Positions 9,974 to 20,100 of a DNA stretch of 64,000 bases are shown in pieces (within the stretch, counting starts at the first letter, position 1; each line of letters opens with the position of its first letter). Made by a program: the position numbers and the translations under genes. The notes under the pieces are model-generated. The model saw nothing but the letters and a program-made list of their open reading frames with translations. It had not been told where the DNA came from and made no database searches. The stretch lies in the NCBI GenBank assembly GCA_950097015.1, contig CATNEN010000007.1, positions 8,743,001 to 8,807,000 on the forward strand, written 5' to 3'. Source of the DNA: Macrostomum hystrix. Its lineage: Eukaryota > Platyhelminthes > Macrostomidae.

Positions 9974-10158
9974 TGTAATAACTAAGGCCGAGGCTATTTT
10001 TAGTGAGCAGACAAAACTCTCAATCTTTACTGCCACGCTGAGCGCGCGTCCATATATTATTTGCTAGAACTGGGGTGGCGACACCCACCCCGCTCCGCAA
10101 CCAATCAAACGACCCAGGTGTACACCTGGGCCTGGCTCACGTGCGTACGCACACTACA
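9974..10158 (-). repeat. 5' LTR of the gypsy element
   Basis: Second copy of the 185-bp LTR, promoter-bearing for the minus-strand element. It carries the same palindromes as the copy at 5544-5728. Confidence 0.93.
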
Positions 10159-10163
10159 GTCCG

Positions 10164-11269
10164 GAACTATGCATTAATTATCGCTATCGCCCATATTAAT
10201 GGAGGTTGTTCTTGGCCAAGGTTTGCACTTCTGAATTCATGGCCTTGAGCGACATTCTTAATCATCCATCGCTTCAGATCTACAATGGGAGAATTAGCTG
10301 TTGGTAGAAATTGGGGTCGTTGAGCCTACCAACTGCTGTCCATGGACACAGACTGTGTATTGATGTGCACCTGGCCCAGCTAAGGTTCGGTGGAGTTGTA
10401 TTCATTTATGCTTAAGTGTTTCAACTCAGTAAAAATGCTTGAATCGCGTCAAACAGCAGCTAGCAGGAGACGCTCCGAAATAGAAAAAAACGAGAGTGCA
10501 GAGGAATCATCAAATTACAGACATATCTGAGGCAGATTGCACAGAGAGTGGTGGAAGCTGAACTGAACGGCGCCCCTGAGCACATTAAGTGCACTTGAGT
10601 ACACATTGAGCATACTGGGGTGTCCCGAGCTCTCAGTCTAGACTTCGAGAAGGCAGCACAGTTTAAACCATGGGCCTAGCTGTGATGGATGCGTCACCCT
10701 GCGGGCTCTCCCACAGGCTCGAGCGCAGGCCAGAAGGATAATCCCACAGAATCGCTTAATGGTATGGGGATGAGGCTAGCGGCTTCACCTGCTTCAGCAC
10801 TGCTCACTGGGCAGGTTCGGAGTTTCCTACAGCAGGGATTTTTTTTCAAAAACAGACCGGCGATGCATGTACATTTGCGAGGCATAGAACATGGGTATTG
10901 CAGTCAGTCACGGCGGTTTCTAGGGGACAGTGCGAAACGGATCGGTTTTCCAATTAGCCGGTCAAACCCCGAGAGTGCGGGCTCCAGCGTCTGCTGGGCG
11001 ATTTCGGAAATTAATGCACGGACCTGGACGGCCTCAGGTCAGGGTATTGCTGCATCCCCGGGGAGAATAAACTCGGATCCGGACGGCCTCAGATCAGAGT
11101 ATTTGCTGCATCCCCTGGGAAAATTGATTGACCCAGCGCTGTCTTTCAACTCGCAGAGCTGGAGCGCTGATCATCCTCGACAAATCGCGTTGATTAATTT
11201 TACCTTGCAGAAGCTTCAGAGTAATATCTCCCTTCAGAGTAAAGCGTCTGAAAGGTCGCCTGCGTTGTC
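10164..11269 (+). other. Upstream region of the calmodulin-like gene
   Basis: No transposon or conserved gene seen. A diverged direct duplication of about 60 bp, sharing a core ggcctcagrtcagrgtat and then gctgcatcccc, lies near 11025-11130. Two acceptor-like sites (ttttaccttgcag ending near 11208 and ctcccttcag ending near 11238) precede the coding start at 11270. A 215-codon open frame through here is not supported by composition or homology. Confidence 0.4.
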
Positions 11270-11910
11270 ATGGAAATGGACGAATCCCAATCGCAGGGTG
11301 GCCCTGGCCGCGGAGAGGTCAGCCGGACACCAGTGAGACTGAACTCAGTGGCCCGGGAGGCTATCACCAGCCAGCTCACTGACGAGCAGATCGCTGAGTT
11401 CAAAGAAGCCTTCGCCCTGTTCGATCGCGATGGCAGCGGCTCCATCACCATCCGGGAGCTGGAGTCCATCATGCGGTCGCTGGGGCAGAATCCCACGGAG
11501 CGGGAGCTCAAGGTTTAAGTTGACAATTATCCTCACATTTAGCCAATTATAAGTTATACGCTGCGAGGCCTCGAATGTCGATACTTGCTTCCGCTTCACA
11601 GGACATGGTGGAGGGCGTCGACATCGATGGGAATGGTGAGATCGACTTCCCGGAGTTCATGGCTATGATGGCCGAGAAGATCCAGGACACCAACTCCGAG
11701 CAGGAGATCATCGCCGCCTTCCAAACCTTCGACCGCGACTCCAACAACTACCTGAGCCGCGAGGAGCTGCAGGACGTGCTCACCCGCTTCGGCGACAACA
11801 GCATGTCGGACGCGGACGTGCGCGAGATGATCGCCGCGGCTGACAAGAACGGCGACGGCAAAATCCAGTACGAGGAGTTCGCGCACTTTATCGCCTCCGT
11901 CATTCGGTGA
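11270..11910 (+). CDS. Calmodulin-like EF-hand protein, two exons
   Basis: Exons 11270-11512 and 11602-11910 (intron 89 bp, GT-AG, phase 0) join to a 183-aa protein. It has a calmodulin core ([20 protein letters not shown]) after an N-terminal extension of about 35 residues. Four EF-hand loops are seen: D52-E63, D88-E99, D125-E136 and D162-E173. Loops 1, 2 and 4 are canonical; loop 3 ([12 protein letters not shown]) lacks the usual Gly at position 6, so its calcium affinity may differ. A true calmodulin is 149 aa and much more conserved, so this is a diverged paralogue (calmodulin-like or troponin-C-like calcium sensor), presumably cytosolic. A second in-frame ATG lies at 11276. The gypsy element may lie in a 5' UTR intron of this gene. 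Confidence 0.92.
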
Positions 11911-12244
11911 GGAAGATTTTGTTGCCGACATCGCCGCGGATTTTGAGTGGCAAAACTTCAATAATAGGGCCGCGGAAATGTGTGAAGTTTTCTGTATTTT
12001 TTATGTCAGTTTTGTCAGTCATGCACTTTGAGACTCCTCTGATTATTGATAATTTCGCTATGCAGTTTTAGTTCAGTTAAATGTAATCCGGCCTCTGACT
12101 AGCCCTGCTTCATCAATAGTGATCGATTATTGCGCACAATTATTACCATCGATTTTATTTGAATATGCACCTTAATTATTATTTTTTCCTAAACTTTGCT
12201 ATATGAATTCCTTATTACATTGGTATCGCTTGACTGTAACACAA

Positions 12245-12250
12245 AATAAA
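12245..12250 (+). terminator. Poly(A) signal of the calmodulin-like gene
   Basis: AATAAA 335 bases after the stop codon at 11910, in AT-rich 3' UTR. Confidence 0.6.
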
Positions 12251-12631
12251 GATCATTTCAATGGTTCCATTTTTGCACGAGATATATGACTTTACTGGAC
12301 GTCTCTTAAGTCGATTGTTAATTGGGGCCATTGCGGAATCAAGTTCAATTGAAATAACGCAAAGAAGTATTAAAAGTTGAATCGCAAAAAGCCACCTGCA
12401 TGAGCCATAATTATAAGCATATGAAATATGAAATCTGCACTACGGATTTAAGAATCAAGGCAAGGGTAATTAATCTACGTGTTTAAATTTTATTTAAATA
12501 AAATTTAAATAAAATTATTTATTTTATAAATAAATCTCTTAATATAGAAGAGATTTAGAAGAGTGCTCTCCTCATATAGAAGTTTATATTTTTGTAAAAG
12601 TACAATAGCACAGTTTTATAATAGTATTTGC

Positions 12632-12770
12632 ACGAGGGCTACGGGCACTGGACTGCAAGACAAGTCTCAAAACCTTCTCTCTGCCGCTGCACCCCAAATG
12701 AATGTCTTCGCCGCGGAATCGTGTTTAGGGTGCGAGGGGCACATGCGTTAACCACCACTCACCAAGGTCA
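12632..12770 (-). mobile_element. tRNA-derived SINE-A fragment
   Basis: Read on the minus strand it begins with a tRNA-like head (gtgagtggtggttaacgcat... as A box, and a B box ending cacgattcc), followed by the SINE-A body seen at 22798, 46971 and 61800. The middle and tail are missing. Confidence 0.65.
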
Positions 12771-14109
12771 ACTGAAGTAGTCCTTATATATAAGTAACAT
12801 CAGTTGTCCTTGCCACTCACCCCTCTACAAGAAGGACTGAGTTTTTTTGTATGTGTTAAATCAAAACATTGTTTCATATAGTGAATTATTGGTTCATTAC
12901 TATCTCAAAGATAGGTAATAATTAATGAAAAAACCAGGGACTACTTAAACTACCAGCTAATTAAGTACCTGGTTCTACCTGGTAGTCTAAAGTAGTTCCT
13001 GTCAAATACATTCGCTCAATTAATATCTACTAGCCAAAAATGAGAATTTAGTACTACTTAAGTAAATAAAAAAATGAAAATAGCAAGAAATATATTTTTT
13101 TTTAAAAAAGAGCGCTGTTGACATTCCACAAGTTGGACGCTAAAAATCGACTAAATTGTTGCGGTATGAAAAATTTAGATCTCGATAAAACAACTGTTAT
13201 AGAAATCTAACAAAAGTGTGCGTTATAGATTTGATAGTTCTTGTACTAAACATTTTTATTTTTTAATAATATGCAAAACAGAAAATCACGTTCACGAGAC
13301 AAAAGACACAGCGCCTCCTATTTCTTCGAAAGTGTGTGGGCTATTTGGGTGACTCAAATTGAAAATAGGGTGGAGTCTGGCTACTACTGTGCAGTCTTTT
13401 TGGACATGTATTCTGGTGTTTTACGTTTTGCTAAGGTTTTCTGAACAGAAGCAATCCTTGTTCAATTATCTATGCCTATGGCTCCTAGATTTTAGAGTCG
13501 TAGAAATATTTTACTGCAATTATTAACATATTAGAACATTTTATTTATGCTTAAGAAAATGGCATATTAATCAGGTCTTAAGCTTTGCATTACTGTTAGT
13601 TTCATTATTTACTGATTTAAGTTTGGCATTGCCATTAGCAATATTATATATGGCTAAGCTATTAATATTATGATGTGTGTTGTACTGCAGCTAAATGCCT
13701 TTTTGGTTTGTAAAGTCTCTGTTCATCAACATAAAAATGTGTTTTCTGTTATGCTAAATTAGCTAACATGAATTTTGCTATGCATTTTTATGTTTTAATT
13801 GTTAGTCTGTTAGAGCATTGTTAGACTATGGTTACATTTATAAAGCCTTAATTAGCTACAGTTGAGTTAATTAACTAAAAGGTAATATACAGAGCTTTTA
13901 GTTTTAATGTCTATTTTTTAAGTAAAATATATTTCAATTATGATGATTAGGTTAAAAAATTGTTTTAATAGAATATGATTTTCCTATCTAGCTTAATAAT
14001 TCTATGTTTGATTAGCAATTAAATCTAATTCATAATTGCTATATCATTTGCATTCCTCAGTACCTTTGGCTTACTCTGAAAACATCGCTTTGCAGATTAT
14101 ATTAAACAT

Positions 14110-14130
14110 TTCTTTTCTCATTTTTTATAG
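14110..14130 (+). promoter_or_regulatory. Acceptor site 29 bases upstream of the ERM start codon
   Basis: A pyrimidine-rich tract ending TTTTTTATAG (AG at 14129-14130) precedes the ERM ATG at 14160. It is either the 3' end of a 5' UTR intron or a spliced-leader addition site; no upstream exon could be recognised. Confidence 0.45.
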
Positions 14131-14159
14131 CCTTTATACTCTTAAGATACAGAACAGAA

Positions 14160-17100
14160 ATGGGAAAGCCAGTAAGTAATTTGTGTTAACTAAAAAGCTA
14201 TAAAAATATTGCATTAAGTATACATCATTAGACTAAGTTTATTGGACTAAGTCTTGTTGATTCTCATTTGCTCATCCTTAGATCAATGTCAAAGTCACCA
14301 CCATTGATGCGGAGCTGGAGTTCTCCATTCAGGCCAACACAACTGGCAAGCAGCTGTTTGACCAGGTAAGCTAGTGGCTGGCTATCCAGTATTGCAATGC
14401 TTAGACTGTTGATGCATTACACTAGATTTTTTCGAATCTTAATCTGCCATATTCAGGTTGTGAAAACGATTGGTCTGCGAGAGATCTGGTACTTTGGCCT
14501 CAGGTACACTGACTCCAAGGGATTCCCCACTTGGCTAAAGCTGAACAAGAAAGTTGTGCAGCAGGACCTGCCTAAGGAGTCCCAGATGGTGTTCGACTTT
14601 CGTGTCAAATTTTATCCCGAGGACGCGTGCGAGGAACTTATCCAGGATGTGACACAGCGCATGTTCTACCTGCAGGTCAAGGAGGCCATCCTCAATGGCG
14701 ACATCTTCTGCCCGCCTGAGACCGCTGTCCTGCTGGCCAGCACTGCTTGCCAGGTCTGCGCACTAAATTGTTGCTACCAACATCTTTCCAGCACTGGGTG
14801 TAGGCTGCACTGTGTGACCATGGGTGCAGGGAGTTGCACTGTGTGATCATGGGTGCAGGGAGTTGCACTGTGTGTGATCATGGGTGCAGGGAGTTGCACT
14901 GTGTGTGATCATGGGTGCAGGGAGTTGCACTGTGTGTGATCATGGGTGCAGGGAGTTGCACTGTGTGTGATCATGGGTGCAGGGAGTTGCACTGTGTGAT
15001 CATGGGTGCAGGGAGCTGCACTGTGTGATCATGGGTGCAGGGAGTTGCACTGTGTGTGATCATGGGTGCAGGGAGTTGCACTGTGTGTGATCATGGGTGC
15101 AGGGAGTTGCACTGTGTGTGATCATGGGTGCAGGGAGTTGCACTGTGTGATCATGGGTGCAGGGAGCTGCACTGTGTGATCATGGGTGCAGGGAGTTGCA
15201 CTGTGTGATCATGGGTGCAGGGAGTTGCACTGTGTGTGATCATGGGTGCAGGGAGTTGCACTGTGTGTGATCATGGGTGCAGGGAGTTGCACTGTGTGAT
15301 CATGGATGCAGGGAGTTGCACTGTGTGATCATGGATGCAGGGAGTTGCACTGTGTGATCATGGGTGCAGGGAGTTGCACTGTGTGTGATCATGGGTGCAG
15401 GGAGTTGCACTGTGTGGGATCATGGGTGCAGGGAGTTGCACTGTGTGTGATCATGGGTGCAGGGAGTTGCACTGTGTGACCATGGGTGCAGGGAGTTGCA
15501 CTGTGTGGGATCATGGGTGCAGGGAGTTGCACTGTGTGTGATCATGGGTGCAGGGAGTTGCACTGTGTGTGATCATGGGTGCAGGGAGTTGCACTGTGTG
15601 ACCATGGGTGCAGGGAGTTGCACTGTGTGATCATGGGTGCAGGGAGTTGCACTGTGTGATCATGGGTGCAGGGAGTTGCACTGTGTGTGATCATGGGTGC
15701 AGGGAGTTGCACTGTGTGTGATCATGGGTGCAGGGAGTTGCACTGTGTGTGATCATGGGTGCAGGGAGTTGCACTGTGTGTGATCATGGGTGAAGGGAGT
15801 TGCTCTAATCCAGTCTGTCGCGAACTCATGCAGGTGAAGTTCGGTGACTACAATCCGGAGGTGCACGCAGCCGGATTCCTGGGCCGGGAGAAGACATTTC
15901 CGATTCCCGTGCAAGTGCTGGATAAGCACAGCCTGTCCAAGCAGGACTGGGAAGAGAAAGTTGTGAACTGGTACAAGGAGATGAAAGGCCGCATGAAGGA
16001 GGACGCTATGCTGGAGTACCTGCGGGTGGCTCAGGACCTGGAGATGTACGGAGTCAACTACTTCGAGATCAAGAACAAGAAGGGCACGGACCTGTTCTTA
16101 GGAGTGGACGCCCTGGGCCTCAACATCTACGCCAGAGACGACAAGCTGACGCCCAAGATCGGCTTCCCCTGGTCTGAGATCCGCAACATCTCCTTCAACG
16201 ATAAGAAGTTCGTCATCAAGCCCAATGACCGGAGAGCGCCCGTGAGTGCGGGATCGCTCTTCTCGGATTCAGGATTTCTAGCGACAGCTGCTTGGGGATC
16301 TCTAGCGAGAGCAGCTTGGGGATCTCTAGCGAGAGCAGCTTGGTGATCTCTAGCGAGAGCAGCTTGGGGATTTCTAGCGAGAGCAGCTTGGTGATCTCTA
16401 GCGAGAGCAGCTTGGGGATCTCTAGCTAGAGCAGCTTGGGGATTTCTAGCGAGAGCAGCTTGGGGATCTCTAGCGAGAGCAGCTTGGGGATCTCTAGCGA
16501 GAGCAGCTTGGGGATCTCTAGCGAGAGCAGCTTGGTGATCTCTAGCGAGAGCAGCTTGGGGATCTCTAGCTAGAGCAGCTTGGGGATTTCTAGCGAGAGC
16601 AGCTTGGGGATCTCTAGCGAGAGCAGCTTGGGGATCTCCAGCGAGAGCAGCTTGGGATCTCTAGCTAGAGCAGCTTGGGGATCTCCAGCGAGAGCAGCTT
16701 GGGGATCTCCAGCGAGAGCAGCTTGGGGATCTCTAGCGAGAGCAGCTTGGGGATCTCTAGTGAGAGCAGCTTGGGATCTCTAGTGAGAGCAGCTTGGGAT
16801 CTCTAGTGAGAGCAGCTTGGGGATCTCTAGTGAGAGCAGCTTGGGGATCTCTAGCTAGAGCAGCTTAGGGATCTCTAGCGAGAGCAGCTTGGTGATCTCT
16901 AGCGAGAGCAGCTTGGGGATCTCTAGCTAGAGCAGCTTAGGGATCTCTAGCGAGAGCAGCTTGGGGATCTCTAGCGAGAGCAGCTTGGGGATCTCCAGCG
17001 AGAGCAGCTTGGGGATCTCTAGCGAGAGCAGCTTGGGATCTCTAGTGAGAGCAGCTTGGGGATCTCTAGCGAGAGCAGCTTGGGATCTCTAGTGAGAGCA

Positions 17101-20100
17101 GCTTGGGGATCTCTAGCGAGAGCAGCTTGGGATCTCCAGCGAGAGCAGCTTGGGGATCTCTAGCGAGAGCAGCTTGGGATCTCTAGTGAGAGCAGCTTGG
17201 GGATCTCTAGCGAGAGCAGCTTGGGATCTCTAGTGAGAGCAGCTTGGGATCTCTAGTGAGAGCAGCTTGGGGATCTCTAGCGAGAGCAGCTTGGGATCTC
17301 TAGTGAGAGCAGCTTGGGGATCTCTAGTGAGAGCAGCTTGGGGATCTCTAGCTAGAGCAGCTTAGGGATCTCTAGCGAGAGCAGCTTGGTGATCTCTAGC
17401 GAGAGCAGCTTGGGGATCTCTAGCTAGAGCAGCTTAGGGATCTCTAGCGAGAGCAGCTTGGGGATCTCTAGCGAGAGCAGCTTGGGGATCTCCAGCGAGA
17501 GCAGCTTGGGGATCTCTAGCGAGAGCAGCTTGGGATCTCTAGTGAGAGCAGCTTGGGGATCTCTAGCGAGAGCAGCTTGGGATCTCTAGTGAGAGCAGCT
17601 TGGGGATCTCTAGCGAGAGCAGCTTGGGATCTCCAGCGAGAGCAGCTTGGGGATCTCTAGCGAGAGCAGCTTGGGATCTCTAGTGAGAGCAGCTTGGGGA
17701 TCTCTAGCGAGAGCAGCTTGGGATCTCTAGTGAGAGCAGCTTGGGATCTCTAGTGAGAGCAGCTTGGGGATCTCTAGCGAGAGCAGCTTGGGATCTCTAG
17801 TGAGAGCAGCTTGGGGATCTCTAGCGAGAGCAGCTTGGGATCTCCAGCGAGAGCAGCTTGGGGATCTCTAGCGAGAGCAGCTTGGGATCTCTAGTGAGAG
17901 CAGCTTGGGGATCTCTAGCGAGAGCAGCTTGGGATCTCTAGTGAGAGCAGCTTGGGGATCTCTAGCGAGAGCAGCTTGGGGATCTCCAGCGAGAGCAGCT
18001 TGGGGATCTCTAGCGAGAGCAGCTTGGGATCTCTAGTGAGAGCAGCTTGGGGATCTCTAGCGAGAGCAGCTTGGGATCTCCAGCGAGAGCAGCTTGGGGA
18101 TCTCTAGCGAGAGCAGCTTGGGATCTCTAGTGAGAGCAGCTTGGGGATCTCTAGCGAGAGCAGCTTGGGATCTCTAGTGAGAGCAGCTTGGGGATCTCTA
18201 GCGAGAGCAGCTTGGGGATCTCCAGCGAGAGCAGCTTGGGGATCTCTAGCGAGAGCAGCTTGGGATCTCTAGTGAGAGCAGCTTGGGGATCTCTAGCGAG
18301 AGCAGCTTGGTGTTCTCTAGCGAGAGCAGCTTGGGATCTCTAGCTAGAGCAGCTTGGGGATCTCTAGCGAGAGCGGCTGCGGGAACGATTTGGGAATCTT
18401 AAGAGACTGTAATTTGCGAGTGAAGATCATAGATTGGGAGCCTGTTGTCTAGTGGTTAAAGCTTCGAACTTCTTGACCCAGCTGTAATTGGATTGGCTCT
18501 AGAATCTCAGCCCTTGTGGCTAGGAGATGTGTTACTATGGCTTCACGGCCGCATGGGCTTAGTCACAGAGAGTGCATGGAGCGGTTGTGCAGCCCCGCCC
18601 GTCCCCGCCACCCTCAGGACTTTGTGTTCTTTGCCTCTCGCCTGCGCATCAACAAGCGGATCCTGGCGCTGTGCATGGGCAACCACGAGCTGTACATGCG
18701 CCGACGCAAGCCGGACACCATCGAGGTGCAGCAGATGAAGGCCCAGGCCAAGGAGGACCGCGCCAACAAGCAGTTTGAGAAGTGAGTCCACAAAACACTT
18801 CGCCGCATAGCTTAGCTACAGGCCACAGAAGAGGCGCGCAGAAAGTGAAGCAACACGCTGTGAACTGCGAACTCTCACCCGCCGCCGCACTGTGCAATCT
18901 CAATGGGCGGCTAAAGCTCTCAGCGCACGCAAACCAGCACCAAAGCTGTCCGCCTGTTGCGCCTCTCCCTGCCTAAAAAATTCTGCTTTTCGGTTGCAGG
19001 CTTCGCCAAACAGGCCTGCTCCTCTGCTTTCAGTCTATCACTGCAAAATTCGAGACTCCAAAGTTGTCCGCTCCGCCCGGCTTATCTGTGGAGGCGCCAT
19101 TTTTTCACCTGACTTTCCCTGCCCTCTCACCTCTGCTATTAACTTTTCTTCTCTGCTGCTTTCACCAGAAATTGCAACACCTGCCTTTGAGACAGACTGC
19201 AATAAGAATCTAGCATTTGCTTCTCATTTATTAGCTTTAATTAGCTAGTTACTGACTCTTCTGTAATCCTCCTATTGGGCCGATTGCACCCAATTCTGCA
19301 AAGGATTTCCTACAGTGACAAACTCGAGAAACTTCGGCGCAAATTATCCCCGAAATTTCAACTTACCCATCCACCTATCAGTCCATCGCCCAAGCCAAGA
19401 TACCGAGTTATCCTCAGTTGCTAACTAGTATTGTTGCAAATTATTCCTATCACTATATTGATAAATTAATTGATGCTTTTCTACTTTATCTACTCGTAGA
19501 ATTTAGAGTAAGCCCAAAAGCCAGGCGAATAAATGAGTGCGTACAGTTAGGCTGCAGTTCGGCCGTGAGTAGATAGGGGCCGCTCTCTCCCGGCAACGCC
19601 TTCGCAACTCGCTCGGTAGTTAATAGCGGCTTTTCGTCATTTTTCGTCGAAAAGCTTGGGCGTGTTTTTCTCTGTTAAAGTCGATAAGAAAACAACCCCA
19701 CACATTGTGCAACCGCAGCCAATTGCTAGTTACCATGGCAACAAACGCGTCATCTCTCTCTTTCCCTTGCTGGCTCTGCCACCTTGGCCTTATTTGGCTG
19801 CGTGTCCAGCCAGGCAGCGGCTTGGCGCCGATAGCGAGACCTGGCAATAAAAAACAAATTGTTTGCTTGTTCTCTGCAGCCAAACCGTGCAGCTCAATTC
19901 TCCGTGCCTATTTGACCTCATTTTTGTTAATTTCTTCTTCATTCAGCCCACTCATTGCAACAAATGTATGTGCGTATGCGAGTGTTCATTATTCTGTTCC
20001 TTTCTAGTGGCATTGCCTTTTTTCGTTTGGCAACTTGTTGTCCGGGGGCTCATTAATTACTGGTCTAACGCAGGCCTCTGTCTGTCTCTGTGCTTCAGGT

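Larger units (their letters stand above)
5544..10158 (-). mobile_element. Intact Ty3/gypsy LTR retrotransposon
   Basis: A 4615-bp element on the minus strand. Two 185-bp LTRs (5544-5728 and 9974-10158) appear identical, start TG and end CA, and are flanked by a 5-bp target duplication GTCCG (5539-5543 and 10159-10163). One uninterrupted gag-pol frame fills the interior, with only 33 bases between the 5' LTR and its ATG. The primer-binding site begins TGGCATCGCAAGC (minus strand, 9955-9972), one base from the LTR; the priming tRNA is not identified. A polypurine tract AAGGGGGAGAGA abuts the 3' LTR (5729-5740). Identical LTRs, matching TSDs and an intact frame imply a very recent insertion. Protease-RT-RNase H-integrase order places it in Ty3/gypsy; the Gag and integrase style suggests the Mag group. 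Confidence 0.95.
11911..14130. other. AT-rich intergenic region
   Basis: Contains the 3' UTR of the calmodulin-like gene, an AT-only stretch near 12483-12535, a SINE fragment at about 12632-12770, and then strongly AT-rich DNA with no gene up to the ERM gene's 5' acceptor. Confidence 0.6.

Noticed and set aside
10689-11336. 215-codon open frame overlapping the start of the calmodulin-like gene
   Set aside because: No likeness to any protein family, and it overlaps the clear EF-hand gene in another frame; it crosses acceptor-like sites and a small non-coding duplication.
18440-18515. tRNA-like stretch (cctgttgtctagtggttaaa) at the end of ERM intron 4
   Set aside because: Only an A-box likeness; no convincing B box or SINE body follows.
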